The position numbers and the translations under genes are program-made. Of a DNA stretch of 64,000 nucleotides, positions 8,651 through 17,415 are shown in pieces; position 1 is the stretch's first letter; every line of letters starts with the position of its first letter. Under the pieces are notes generated by a model. It made no database searches, was not told the origin of the DNA, and was given only the letters and a program-made list of their open reading frames with translations. The stretch is from Candidatus Eisenbacteria bacterium (lineage in GTDB: Bacteria > Eisenbacteria > RBG-16-71-46 > JACRLI01): the NCBI GenBank assembly GCA_016235265.1, contig JACRLI010000004.1, positions 62,001 to 126,000 on the forward strand, written 5' to 3'.

Positions 8651-9931
8651 CTACTCGCTGAACTCCCGGCTCACCGCCGTGACCGCATCCTTCAGCGTGA
8701 TCAGGCCCTTCAACTTCTTGTCCTCATCCACCACCGGCAGCGCCACGAAGTCGTACTTCGCGAACGCCGCCGCCACCTCGTGGCGGTGGGCGTCGAGCTC
8801 GATCACCTGCGGGTGGGTCTCCATGACCTCCGAAACCGGCGCCTCGGGCGCGGCGCGCAGCAGGTCCAGCAGGCTTACCGTGCCGTGCAGCTTCTCGTCG
8901 GCGTCGGCCACGAACACGTAGGCGCTGGACTCGAACAGCAGGTCGGCGGCGCGCACCGTCTCCAGCGCCTTCGCGCAGGTGTCGGTGGGGCTTACCGTGA
9001 TGTAGTCGGTGGTCATCAGCGCGCCCGCGGAGCCCTCGTCGTAGCTCAGCAGCTCTTGCAGCTCCTCGCGCTTCTCCACCTCCATGTCCTGCATCAGGTT
9101 CTCGGCTTCCTTCTCGGGCAATTCTTGAAGAAGGTCCGCGGCCTCGTCGGGGGCCATCTCCTCGAGGATGTCCGCGGCCTTCTCCTCGCCCACCGACTCC
9201 AGCAGCTGGACTTGGAGTTTCTCGTCCACTTCCTCCAGCGTCTCGGCGGCGGTCTCCACGTCCAGCGAGCGGAACATGGCCTGCCGCTGGTGCACGTCCA
9301 GCTCCTCGATGATGTCCGCGAGGTCCGAGGGGTGGATGTCGGCGAGGCGGCGCTGGGTCAGGTTCATCTTGAGCGCCTTCACGCTGGGGTCGCTGGCCAG
9401 CGGCTGCACGAACTTCCAGCTCACCAGGTGGTCGGCCACCTGGTAGCTGAACAGCCAGTCGGTGAGTGCGTCGAAGGCCTTCACGCCGCCCAGGCGGCGC
9501 ACCAGCCCGCGGAAGCCCACGTCCACGTGCACCACGCGCAGCTCGCGGTCGCTGACCAGCAGGTGCAGGTCGTTCACCCGCTCCAGCTTGGCGCCGTGCG
9601 TGTCCACGATCTGCTTGTCCAGGATCTCGCGGCGCAGCTGGATGTGGTGGGGCTGCGGCCGGAACGGGATCACCAGGTCCTCGGCGCGCGAGCGCAGCGT
9701 GAGCTCCTTGCCGTTGAAGCCCTGCACCCCTGCCCAGTCGAGCTGCATGCGGCCCTTGCGGCTCTTGAGCACCACGGTGCTGACCTGCGGGAACACCTCG
9801 CCGAGCACGATGAGCAGGTCGTCCACCCGCCCCCAGTGGCGGCCGTCGGGGGTGACGGCCCGGGCGCCGAGCACCTCGCTGAGGAAGATGAACATCCTCA
9901 GCACGCTCTCGGGATAGACGGACGTGTTCAT
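8651..9931 (-). CDS. MgtE N-domain/CBS-pair protein without the channel domain
   Basis: The 426 residues comprise an N-terminal PRC-barrel-like segment (GARAVTPDGRHWGRVDDLLI), a second similar half, the helical MgtE_N superhelix (from about LADIHPSDLADIIEELDVHQ to LMQDMEVEKREELQELLSYD), and a CBS pair (LMTTDYITVSPTD and VSEVMETHPQVIELD). MgtE magnesium channels continue with five membrane helices, but this protein stops after the second CBS at VSREFSE. It is therefore a soluble sensor-like protein and probably not itself a transporter. Its ATG at 9931 follows GGGGCC. The deacetylase gene ends 38 bases upstream. Confidence 0.85.
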   Translation of the reverse strand: MNTSVYPESVLRMFIFLSEVLGARAVTPDGRHWGRVDDLLIVLGEVFPQVSTVVLKSRKGRMQLDWAGVQGFNGKELTLRSRAEDLVIPFRPQPHHIQLRREILDKQIVDTHGAKLERVNDLHLLVSDRELRVVHVDVGFRGLVRRLGGVKAFDALTDWLFSYQVADHLVSWKFVQPLASDPSVKALKMNLTQRRLADIHPSDLADIIEELDVHQRQAMFRSLDVETAAETLEEVDEKLQVQLLESVGEEKAADILEEMAPDEAADLLQELPEKEAENLMQDMEVEKREELQELLSYDEGSAGALMTTDYITVSPTDTCAKALETVRAADLLFESSAYVFVADADEKLHGTVSLLDLLRAAPEAPVSEVMETHPQVIELDAHRHEVAAAFAKYDFVALPVVDEDKKLKGLITLKDAVTAVSREFSE

Positions 9932-9969
9932 GCCTGGCCCCGTTTCAGGCCGGCTCGTGCCGGCGGTGT

Positions 9970-11199
9970 TCAGCTCGGGTAGACGGGCGGGTGCAGCCGC
10001 CCGTAGAAGCGCCCCAGCGTGGGGCGCGAGAAGATCCGGAGCGCGTCGTGGAGCCAGGCGGTGTCGGGCCTGGCGCTCACGCGCGGCACGGCCAGCGAGT
10101 CGTCCCCGCGCACGCACGCGCGCGGCTGGACGGTGAAGATCAGCGTGTAGCCCGCCCGGCGGGCGCGCTCGCGCAACTCCGGGCTCCAGCGGCCCCAGGG
10201 CCACGCCAGCAGGCGGACGTCCCGCCCCAGCGAGTCCGAGAGGCGTCGGCGGGAGCCGTCCAGCTCGCGTGTCAGCCGCGTCTCGTAGGCGGCGGGGGTC
10301 TCGTACACGCCCGCGCGCCCGGCCTGCCGGAATGTTCGCACGATGGCGCGCAGGGAATCAACAGGAAGGGGCGCGACAAGGGAGGCCGGGACCGCGGCGC
10401 GATCTCGTCCGCGCATACCCGATGCCGCACCCGCGCCCACGCGCGCGCCCGCCGCCGCACGCGCCAGCGCCTCCACCATGCCCTTGTCCGGCTGGAACTC
10501 CGGCGCCAGCAGCGCGGGACCGCCCTCGAAGCGCGGCGCCCCGCGGGTCGCGGAGCCACCCAGCGCGTCGGTCTCGCGCCAGCCGGGCGACAGCATGAAG
10601 CCCAGCAGCGAGTCCGAGCGGAACGCGAAGTGGTGGCTGGCGGTGTGCGAGCCCACTTCGCCCGCGCCGCCTGCCTCCAACAGGCGCGCCTCGCTCCAGC
10701 GCATGGACCACGGATCTGGCCGCCCCGGGTGCCGCGCCGCGTACATGTCGGCATCCGGCGGGGCGTCGGCGATGGAATCCGCCGGCGGCGAACCGGAAAC
10801 CCGCGGGGGACCGTCCCCCATCCGGTCGGTCAGGGTGAAGAAGATGCCGGTGAACCCGTGGCGCTTCAGCGCCGGCGCCGCGGAGAGGTGGTTGGTGGCG
10901 TCGCCGTCGTCGAAGGTGAGCACCACGCTGCCGCGCGGCGGGCGGAACTGCCCGCGCAGGAAGGCGCGCAGCTCGGCGGAGGTCAGGCTGTGGTGGCCGT
11001 GGCGCTCCAGCCACGCGGCGACGGGCTCGAAGTCAGGAGTATGGTGGAAGAGCAGCACCACGACCGAAGGGCGGAGCCAGGGCTCCAGTGCCAGCCAGGC
11101 GCAGAGTGCGGCGATCGCGAAGGCCGCCGCGAACAGCAGGCGGCGCACGTCGGGGTCAGTTCCGGACGGCGGAGACCGCGGCCCCGGCGGCCGGGGCAT
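9970..11199 (-). CDS. Membrane-anchored polysaccharide deacetylase (NodB domain)
   Basis: The 409-residue protein has an N-terminal membrane anchor (RRLLFAAAFAIAALCAWLAL). Its NodB/CE4 domain has motif 1 in VLTFDDGDATNHL and the metal-binding HTASHH of motif 2, and ends with a WPWGRWSPELRERARRAGY block. CE4 enzymes remove N- or O-acetyl groups from cell-wall or exported polysaccharides. A low-complexity Gly/Ala stretch interrupts the middle. The ATG at 11199 lies inside the end of the acyl-CoA synthetase gene (44-base overlap); a GTG at 11148 would still keep the anchor. Confidence 0.85.
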   Translation of the reverse strand: MPRPPGPRSPPSGTDPDVRRLLFAAAFAIAALCAWLALEPWLRPSVVVLLFHHTPDFEPVAAWLERHGHHSLTSAELRAFLRGQFRPPRGSVVLTFDDGDATNHLSAAPALKRHGFTGIFFTLTDRMGDGPPRVSGSPPADSIADAPPDADMYAARHPGRPDPWSMRWSEARLLEAGGAGEVGSHTASHHFAFRSDSLLGFMLSPGWRETDALGGSATRGAPRFEGGPALLAPEFQPDKGMVEALARAAAGARVGAGAASGMRGRDRAAVPASLVAPLPVDSLRAIVRTFRQAGRAGVYETPAAYETRLTRELDGSRRRLSDSLGRDVRLLAWPWGRWSPELRERARRAGYTLIFTVQPRACVRGDDSLAVPRVSARPDTAWLHDALRIFSRPTLGRFYGRLHPPVYPS

Positions 11200-13066
11200 T
11201 CACGGCGGCCTCGCGCTCGGGGCGCTCCTCGCCGTCCACGAACAGGAAGCGCTTGACCTTGCCGGTGGTGGTGCGGGGCAGCTCCTCGCGCCGGACCTTG
11301 AAGTCACGCACGCGCTTGTACTCGGCCAGCTCCGCGCACACCCGGGCCACCTCGGCCTTGAGCAGCGCGCGCACCACGGACTCGTCTGGCGGGCTGCCGG
11401 GCGGTTCCGGAGAGGCCGGGCCGGGAGGCGGCGCGTGGCGGGCGGCCGGGGATTCGTGGGGACCGTGGAGGTCCTGCCGGCCGGGATGTCCGTGGGGTCC
11501 GTGCGGACCGGGGCGTCCGTGGTGGTGCGCGGCGTCCGCGTGGAGGCGCGCCTCGACTTCCTCCCAGTTGGGCACGATCACCGCGCACACGTCCTCGTTG
11601 TGGCCTTTCGCGTCGCGACGCCCGTACACCAGCGCGTCCGCCACCAGCGGGCTGCCGCACAGGGCGGCTTCCACTTCCTCGGGGAAGATCTTCTTGCCGC
11701 CGCCGGTGGCGATCATGCTCTTGCGGCGGCCGCACAGGTACAGGTAGCCGTCCTCGTCCAGGCGGCCCAGGTCGCCGGTGCGGAACCAGTCGCCCTCCAT
11801 CACTTCGCCGGTGAGGGCGGGGTCCCCGTAGTAGCCTTCCATCACGTTCTCTCCGCGCGCCAGCACCTCGCCGATGCCGTCGGGGCCCGGGGCGTCAATG
11901 CGGATCTCCACACCGGCCACGGGCGGGCCCACCGAACCGGGGCGCGTGCGGCCCTCGGGGTTCGCGGTGAGCACCGGGGCGGTCTCGGTGAGTCCGTATC
12001 CCTGCAGCACGTCCACTCCCAGCGCGCGGAAGCCCACGTACACCGCGTTGGGCATGGCTGCCGCGCCCGAGACCAGGAAGCGCGCCCGGGCCAGGCCGGC
12101 TTTCGCGCGCACCGGGGCCATCAGCACCCGTCCCGGCCCCAGCGGCCCGCGCAGCGCTCGGAGGGTCCGGAACACCGGCAGGAAGAAACCCCTCGCCAGC
12201 AGGTTGCCTTCGCCGAGCCGGCGCTCGAGACCCGCCAGCATCTTCTCGTAGAGCAGCGGCACCCCGAGCACGATGGTCGGCTGGCACTCGCGCAGGTCCT
12301 CGCCCAGCTCCTTGGACTTCAGGCTGCGCGCGTAGTGCACCGTGGCCCCGCCCGCCAGCGGCATGAGCATGCCCACGGTGCACTCGAAGGTGTGGTGGAG
12401 CGGGAGCACCGAGAGCAGGCGATCGCCGCGGGAGACGGGAATGGTGCCCAGCACCGCGTTCACGTTGGAGGCCAGGTTGCGGTGGGAGAGCGCCACACCC
12501 TTGGGCCGCCCGGTGGTGCCGGAGGTGAAGATCACCACCGCCAGCTGCGAGGGCGACACGATGCGCTCCTCCAGCTGCTCCTGGCGCCGCGAGGAGCGGC
12601 CGCGCGTGAGCAGCGCGGAGTACGACGCGTGCGCGGTGGGCGACTCGTCCAGCGACAGCAGCCGCGCGCGCGGCAGCGCGCCGCGGGCCACCGCCTCCAG
12701 CTTCTCGCTCACCAGGATGAACCGCAGTTCCGCCGCGCGCCCGATCTCTCCCACTTCGCGCTCCTTGAGCAGCGCGTCAATGGGCACCGCGATCGCGCCG
12801 GCCTTGTGGATGGCGAAGTAGGCCGCGCCCCAGCGGGGCCGGTTCTCGCCCAGCAGTCCGACGCGCTCCTCGGGCTGCACCCCCAGTTCCAGCAGGGCAA
12901 GCGCGAGCTCGTCGGACTCCTGTTCGAGCCCGGCGTAGGTGAACCCCTCCCCGGACCCCCCCGAGGAAAGCAAGGCCGGCTGGTCGGGATACAGGGCAGC
13001 CGACCGGGTCAGGATCTCGGGGATGGTTCGGGGCAGAGGGATGTCGCGATGATCGGTCATGGACAT
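11156..13066 (-). CDS. Long-chain acyl-CoA synthetase (AMP-forming)
   Basis: The enzyme activates fatty acids to acyl-CoA through an acyl-adenylate. The 636 residues show the AMP-binding signature FTSGTTGRPKGVALSH, then GYGLTETAP, DWFRTGDLGRLDEDG, and the C-terminal lysine loop TTTGKVKRFLF. Between the two last domain blocks is a histidine-rich insertion (about residues 520-560, including HHHGRPGPHGPHGHPG), uncommon for the family. The ATG at 13066 has GGAG nine bases upstream; a GTG at 13081 with AGGAG further away is an alternative. It is divergent from the pilus operon. Confidence 0.92.
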   Translation of the reverse strand: MSMTDHRDIPLPRTIPEILTRSAALYPDQPALLSSGGSGEGFTYAGLEQESDELALALLELGVQPEERVGLLGENRPRWGAAYFAIHKAGAIAVPIDALLKEREVGEIGRAAELRFILVSEKLEAVARGALPRARLLSLDESPTAHASYSALLTRGRSSRRQEQLEERIVSPSQLAVVIFTSGTTGRPKGVALSHRNLASNVNAVLGTIPVSRGDRLLSVLPLHHTFECTVGMLMPLAGGATVHYARSLKSKELGEDLRECQPTIVLGVPLLYEKMLAGLERRLGEGNLLARGFFLPVFRTLRALRGPLGPGRVLMAPVRAKAGLARARFLVSGAAAMPNAVYVGFRALGVDVLQGYGLTETAPVLTANPEGRTRPGSVGPPVAGVEIRIDAPGPDGIGEVLARGENVMEGYYGDPALTGEVMEGDWFRTGDLGRLDEDGYLYLCGRRKSMIATGGGKKIFPEEVEAALCGSPLVADALVYGRRDAKGHNEDVCAVIVPNWEEVEARLHADAAHHHGRPGPHGPHGHPGRQDLHGPHESPAARHAPPPGPASPEPPGSPPDESVVRALLKAEVARVCAELAEYKRVRDFKVRREELPRTTTGKVKRFLFVDGEERPEREAAVNAPAAGAAVSAVRN

Positions 13067-13233
13067 CGGGGGATTCTCCACGGCCAGGGCGCCTCTCCTT
13101 GGCTAACGGTAAAGTATAGGTCCCGTGAGAGTCGCGGGTCAACGCCCCCCCGCACTTGCACGGAGATGCGCAACTGGCTGCCCAGACGAAACTTGCCCTG
13201 CTCCGCCCGTTCCGGCGGCGAGCCCGGCCCGCC

Positions 13234-13261
13234 TAAGGTACCCGATCCCGGGGGCCGATAC
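13234..13261 (+). promoter_or_regulatory. Sigma-28 (FliA-type) promoter candidate for pilB
   Basis: TAAG (13234) and GCCGATAC (13254-13261) resemble the FliA consensus TAAA-N15-GCCGATAA. The distance from -35 to -10 is identical to that of the candidate before the second pilin. A transcript from here would have a leader of about 50 bases ending in the strong GGAGG before pilB. Confidence 0.55.
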
Positions 13262-13318
13262 AGGGGACGTAACACGGCGCCCGTCGTTCCCCGGGTGCCG
13301 CCCCTGCTCGGAGGATCG

Positions 13319-15010
13319 ATGGCGGAGTCCCGGAAGTCGCTCGGACAGTACCTCATGGAGCGTGAGCTCCTGACGCGCGAGCAGTTGCAGTCGGCGCTGG
13401 CCGAGGCTCGCCGCCAGGGGATCTTCCTGCGCCAGGCACTGGTCCGTCTCAAGCTCGTCTCCGAGGAGCACCTGCTCGAGTACGTGGAGAGCGAGCTGGG
13501 CATCCCGCGCATCGACCTCACCTCCTACGACAGCGACCCCGAGCTGCGCCGGCTGGTTCCCGAGCGGGTGGCGCGCAAGCACCACCTGGTCCCGGTGTTC
13601 AAGATCGCCAACGTGCTGACCGTGGCCATGGTGGACCCCATGGACATCCTCGCGCTGGACGAGGTGAAGATGACCTCGGGCTGCGAGGTGGAACCGGTGG
13701 CGGCGCTGGAAACGCAGGTCGAGCAGGCCATCGAGAAGTACTACCCGCTGGGCACCACCGTGATGCCCGTGGCGGGCCCCTCCCCCGACCAGGACTTCGG
13801 CCCGGGCGGCCGCGTGGACGACGCCGAGGAAGGCCCCATCGTGCGCCTGGTGAATTCGCTGCTGTTGCTCGCCGTGCGCGAGAACGCCAGCGACCTGCAC
13901 ATCGAACCCGAGGAGGGCGCGGTGCGCGTGCGGGTGCGCGTGGACGGCGTGCTGCGCGACGCCGGCGTGCAGCCCCGCCAGCTCCACGGCTCGGTGGTGT
14001 CGCGCATCAAGGTGATGTCGGAGATGGATATTTCGGAGCGCCGCGTGCCGCAGGACGGCCGCTGCAAGCTCTCGCTGGAAGGCACCGACCTGGACCTGCG
14101 CGTGAGCACCTGCCCCACCATCCACGGGGAGAGCGTGGTGATCCGGCTGCTGCGCAAGGACGCGCTGGTGCTTTCGCTGGACCGCCTGGGCATGTCGCCG
14201 CGCGACCTCGGCCTGGTCAACTCCATGATCGCGCGCCCCCACGGCATGATGCTGGTCACCGGCCCCACCGGCTCGGGCAAGACCACCACGCTGTACTCGT
14301 GCCTGAACGCCATCGTGAGCCCCGAGCGCAACGTGCTCACGCTGGAGGATCCGGTGGAGTACCGGCTGCCGTTCGTGCGCCAGACGCAGGTGGACCCCGA
14401 GTGCGGGCTCACCTTCGCGCGCGGGCTGCGCTCGTTCCTGCGCCAGGACCCCGACGTGATCATGCTGGGCGAGGTGCGCGACAGCGAGACGGCCGAGATC
14501 GCCATCCGCTCGGCCCTCACCGGCCACCTGGTGCTTTCCACGCTGCACACCAACGACGCGCCCAGCGCGCTGGCGCGGCTGCTGGACATGGACATCGACC
14601 CGTTCCTGATCTCCTCCTCGGTGATCGGCGTGGTGGCGCAGCGGCTGCTGCGCGGCCTGTGCCCGGACTGCAAGGCGCCCGCGCCGCCGGACCCGGCGCT
14701 GCTGGCGCTCGCCGGCGGCGACGCCGGCCCGGCCACGTTCTTCACCGGCAAGGGCTGCAAGAGCTGCAACCAGAACGGCTACCGCGGGCGCATCCCGGTC
14801 TTCGAAGTGGTGCCCATGGACGACGAGATCCGCGCGCTGGTGGCGCGGCGCGCGCCGTTCGAGTCCATCGCGCAGGCGGCGCGCCGCAGGGGCATGACCA
14901 CGCTGCGCGACGACGCGCTGCTCAAGGCCCGCCAGGGACTCACCTCGCTGCAGGAAGTCACGCGCGTCACCGGCGAGGACCCCACGCTGGGAGCGGCGGA
15001 GGCGGCGTGA
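13319..15010 (+). CDS. pilB: Type IV pilus assembly ATPase PilB (GspE family)
   Basis: PilB powers pilin polymerisation from the cytoplasmic side. The 563-residue protein has the N-terminal MshEN/GSPII_E domain (MAESRKSLGQYLMERELLTR) and a Walker A GPTGSGKTTTLYS near residue 315. An Asp box and the Walker B region LRQDPDVIMLGEVRDSETAE follow, then the C-terminal zinc site CPDC...CKSC (about 447-482). The ATG at 13319 follows TCGGAGGATCG. It opens an operon with pilC. No PilT retraction ATPase is visible in this window. Confidence 0.95.
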   Translation: MAESRKSLGQYLMERELLTREQLQSALAEARRQGIFLRQALVRLKLVSEEHLLEYVESELGIPRIDLTSYDSDPELRRLVPERVARKHHLVPVFKIANVLTVAMVDPMDILALDEVKMTSGCEVEPVAALETQVEQAIEKYYPLGTTVMPVAGPSPDQDFGPGGRVDDAEEGPIVRLVNSLLLLAVRENASDLHIEPEEGAVRVRVRVDGVLRDAGVQPRQLHGSVVSRIKVMSEMDISERRVPQDGRCKLSLEGTDLDLRVSTCPTIHGESVVIRLLRKDALVLSLDRLGMSPRDLGLVNSMIARPHGMMLVTGPTGSGKTTTLYSCLNAIVSPERNVLTLEDPVEYRLPFVRQTQVDPECGLTFARGLRSFLRQDPDVIMLGEVRDSETAEIAIRSALTGHLVLSTLHTNDAPSALARLLDMDIDPFLISSSVIGVVAQRLLRGLCPDCKAPAPPDPALLALAGGDAGPATFFTGKGCKSCNQNGYRGRIPVFEVVPMDDEIRALVARRAPFESIAQAARRRGMTTLRDDALLKARQGLTSLQEVTRVTGEDPTLGAAEAA

Positions 15011-15090
15011 GCGCCACCGGCCGTGCCGGGGCGCCGCCGGCCCGCGCGCACCTCCCCGGGCAGCGCGCCTGCCCCCGGGGGAACTGAACC

Positions 15091-16314
15091 GTGCCCGCCT
15101 ACCAGTACAAGGCCCGCGAGCGCGGCGGCGAATTCCGCGCCGGGGTGCTCGAAGCTCCAGACGAGGCCGAGGCCCTCCGGCTGCTCGAGCAGCAGGCGCT
15201 GCTCCCGGTGCGGATCGCGCCGGCCGACGCCCCCCGCGCCGCCGCCGGGCCGAAGCGCCCGGGCTTCTTCCGCAAGCGCGTGAAACCCAAGGACCTCATC
15301 ACCTACACCCGCCAGCTCGAGACCCTTCTGGAGTCGGGCATCTCGCTGACCCAGAGCCTCGCGATCCTGGCCGACCAGACCTCCTGCGAACCGCTGCGCG
15401 ACGCCACCCGCCGGGTGCAGGAGGCGGTGGAGCAGGGTCAATCGTTCGCGGAGGCGCTGGAGGCCGAGCCCGGCGTGTTCCCCCCGCTGTACGTGAGCAT
15501 GCTGCGGGCGGGCGAAGAGGGCGGTGTGATGGCGGACATGCTGGAGCGCACCGCCACGCTGCTGGAGCAGGAAGCCGAGACCAACGAGCGCATCCGCTCC
15601 GCCACCTTCTATCCCAACCTGGTCATCGTGGAGCTGCTGCTGGCCTTCGCGGTGCTGGTGAAGTTCGTGCTCCCGCGCTACGCGGTGTTCTTCCGCACCC
15701 TGGGCGCGGACCTCCCGCTGCCCACCCGGATGATGCTGGCGGTGAGCGACGTCAGCCAGAAGTACGGCGCGCCCATCCTGGGCGGACTCATCGTGGCCGC
15801 CGTGGCCGCCGGGTTCTACGTCCGCACCCCGGCGGGGCGGTGGCACTGGCACATGCTGCAGATCCGGATGCCGATCTTCGGCGAGATCGTCCTCAAGAGC
15901 ATCCTGTCGCGGTTTGCGCGCATTTTGGCGGCGCTGCTCAACAGCGGCACGCCCATCACCACCTCGCTCGACATCGTGCGGCGCACCATGCAGAACGTGG
16001 TGCTGGAGAAGGAGGTGCTGCAGATGCGCGACGGCATCATCTCCGGCCAGGGCGTGTCCGGCACCATGAAGGACAGCCGCGTGTTCCCGCCGCTGGTGGT
16101 GAAGATGCTCGCCGTGGGCGAGGAGACCGGCTCGCTCGACAAGATGCTGCTGAAGATCAGCTCCTACTACGACCGCGACGTGAGCTCCCTGGTGAAGAAC
16201 CTGGCCACCGCCATCGAGCCCGTGCTGCTGGTGGTGATGGGCGTGGCGGTGCTGTTCTTCGCCCTCGCCGTGTTCATGCCCATGTGGAACCTCATGGGCG
16301 CCGTCCGGCACTGA
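15091..16314 (+). CDS. pilC: Type IV pilus inner-membrane platform protein PilC (GspF family)
   Basis: The 407 residues contain two T2SSF repeats: one starting YTRQLETLLESGISLTQSLA with YVSMLRAGEEGGVMADML, and one starting FARILAALLNSGTPITTSLD with VVKMLAVGEETGSLDKML. Three hydrophobic segments lie at about 172-192, 230-250 and the C-terminus. It anchors PilB in the inner membrane. The GTG start at 15091 gives MPAYQYKARER, the family-typical opening, preceded by a GGGGGAA ribosome site. It lies 80 bases after pilB. Confidence 0.95.
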   Translation: MPAYQYKARERGGEFRAGVLEAPDEAEALRLLEQQALLPVRIAPADAPRAAAGPKRPGFFRKRVKPKDLITYTRQLETLLESGISLTQSLAILADQTSCEPLRDATRRVQEAVEQGQSFAEALEAEPGVFPPLYVSMLRAGEEGGVMADMLERTATLLEQEAETNERIRSATFYPNLVIVELLLAFAVLVKFVLPRYAVFFRTLGADLPLPTRMMLAVSDVSQKYGAPILGGLIVAAVAAGFYVRTPAGRWHWHMLQIRMPIFGEIVLKSILSRFARILAALLNSGTPITTSLDIVRRTMQNVVLEKEVLQMRDGIISGQGVSGTMKDSRVFPPLVVKMLAVGEETGSLDKMLLKISSYYDRDVSSLVKNLATAIEPVLLVVMGVAVLFFALAVFMPMWNLMGAVRH

Positions 16315-16388
16315 TCCCCGCCGCGTCCGGCCCGCCGGACGGCCCGTTGCCGCGCGCCGCGGCCCGCCCCCACAGGAGGAGAAGCGTC

Positions 16389-16772
16389 GTGAAGCACTCC
16401 CATGGAGAGCGTGGGTTCACGCTCATCGAGCTGGTCATCGTGATCGTGATCCTGGGCATCCTGGCCTCGATCGCGCTGCCCAAGTACGAGGACCTGGCCC
16501 TGCAGGCCCGCACCTCCACGCTGAAGGCCCAGGTCGGCACCATCCGCGCCGCGCTGGCCATCCAGTACGCGCGCAGCGCCAGCCTGGGGGGCGCGGTGGG
16601 CTACCCCGCGCTGACCGGGGCGGTGTTCAACGACGGGCAGGTTCCGGTGGAAGTGTTCACCGGCTCGCGCGCGGTGAAGAACACCGCCGGCCTGGACGAC
16701 ACGGGTGGCTGGCAGTACACGCAGGCCACCGGCCTGGTGAAGTGCAACCTGTACGCGTACTCGTCCTATTAG
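16389..16772 (+). CDS. pilA: Type IV pilin, copy 1
   Basis: The 127-residue prepilin has a short basic leader, MKHSHGERG, cleaved before FTLIELVIVIVILGILASIA, with the conserved Glu5. The C-terminal half has GWQYTQATGLVKCNLYAYSS and a single cysteine. The GTG start at 16389 follows ACAGGAGGAGAAGC. It is 74 bases after pilC and probably shares its transcript. It is the same length as copy 2 and nearly identical in the N-terminal helix and the last 20 residues, but differs in the middle. Confidence 0.93.
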   Translation: MKHSHGERGFTLIELVIVIVILGILASIALPKYEDLALQARTSTLKAQVGTIRAALAIQYARSASLGGAVGYPALTGAVFNDGQVPVEVFTGSRAVKNTAGLDDTGGWQYTQATGLVKCNLYAYSSY

Positions 16773-16822
16773 GCGCGCCGCGGCGCGTTTCGCCGGGATG
16801 ACCGGGCGGGCAGGGGAAGTCA

Positions 16823-16850
16823 TAAAGGTCGTCCCCGAAACGGCCGATAG
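16823..16850 (+). promoter_or_regulatory. Sigma-28 (FliA-type) promoter candidate for pilin 2
   Basis: TAAAGG (from 16823) and GCCGATAG (16843-16850) closely match the FliA consensus, with TAAA-N16 spacing. The start point would be near 16857, giving pilin 2 its own transcript with a leader of about 160 bases. Confidence 0.6.
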
Positions 16851-16876
16851 GCCAAGCGTGGCGCAAGCATCCCGCC

Positions 16877-16904
16877 GCCCCTGGGACTGCTCCGGTCCCG
16901 GGGC
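16877..16904 (+). promoter_or_regulatory. Hairpin in the pilin 2 leader
   Basis: A 10-pair stem with one bulged T and a 7-base loop forms between GCCCC-T-GGGAC and GTCCCGGGGC. It lies 20 bases past the inferred start point and about 110 bases before the start codon. Possible roles are mRNA stability or regulation; I do not recognise a known riboswitch. Confidence 0.35.
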
Positions 16905-17015
16905 GCGAACGCGGCGCCGCGATCCCGCCGTGAAACCGAGAACCAAGTGTCTTTCTTCCCGGCGCCGGGTGTCCCGCCCGGCGCGCAGCGCAGGCAACAT
17001 CACAGGAGGCATTTC

Positions 17016-17399
17016 GTGAAGACTCTCCGCAGCCAGCGTGGTTTCACCTTGATCGAACTGGTCATCGTGATCGTGATCCTGGGCATCCTGGCCTCGGTGG
17101 CCCTGCCCAAGTACGAGGACATGCGCGAGAACGCCCGCTCCGCTGCCATCAAGGGCCAGCTGGGCGCGATCCGTGCCGCCGTGGCCATCCAGTACGCCAA
17201 GAGCTCGCTGACCAGCGGCAGCGCGACGTTCCCGGCGCTCGCGGGCACCATCTTCGCCGATGGCCAGATCCCCCTGGAGCCGGTCAACAACGTCCGCACC
17301 GTGAAGAGCACCGCGGGCGTGGACAACAGCGGCGGCTGGCAGTACACGCAGTCCACCGGCATGGTGAAGTGCAACCTGTACGCCTACTCGTCCTACTAG
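17016..17399 (+). CDS. pilA: Type IV pilin, copy 2
   Basis: The 127-residue prepilin MKTLRSQRG is cut before FTLIELVIVIVILGILASVA and is paralogous to copy 1. It ends GWQYTQSTGMVKCNLYAYSS with the same lone cysteine. The GTG at 17016 follows ACAGGAGGCATTTC. Its separate promoter-like element and longer leader suggest it can be expressed apart from copy 1, so it is a candidate for the main structural subunit. It is followed after 16 bases by the DUF2723 gene. Confidence 0.93.
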   Translation: MKTLRSQRGFTLIELVIVIVILGILASVALPKYEDMRENARSAAIKGQLGAIRAAVAIQYAKSSLTSGSATFPALAGTIFADGQIPLEPVNNVRTVKSTAGVDNSGGWQYTQSTGMVKCNLYAYSSY

Positions 17400-17415
17400 G
17401 AAGGGAGGCGGACCC

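Noticed and set aside
10343..13318. Long in-frame extension upstream of pilB
   Set aside because: The translation before 13319 is low-complexity Arg/Ala/Gly sequence antisense to the deacetylase and acyl-CoA synthetase. A strong ribosome site fixes the start at 13319.
16857..16880. Sigma-54 promoter (GTGGCGCAAGC) before pilin 2
   Set aside because: The GG/GC doublets are not at the required -24/-12 spacing.
16821..17015. Cyclic-di-GMP (GEMM) riboswitch before pilin 2
   Set aside because: Some short stretches (GGCGCAAGC) look similar, but the conserved tetraloop/receptor core and flanking stems do not line up. The TAAA...GCCGATA pair is better explained as a promoter.
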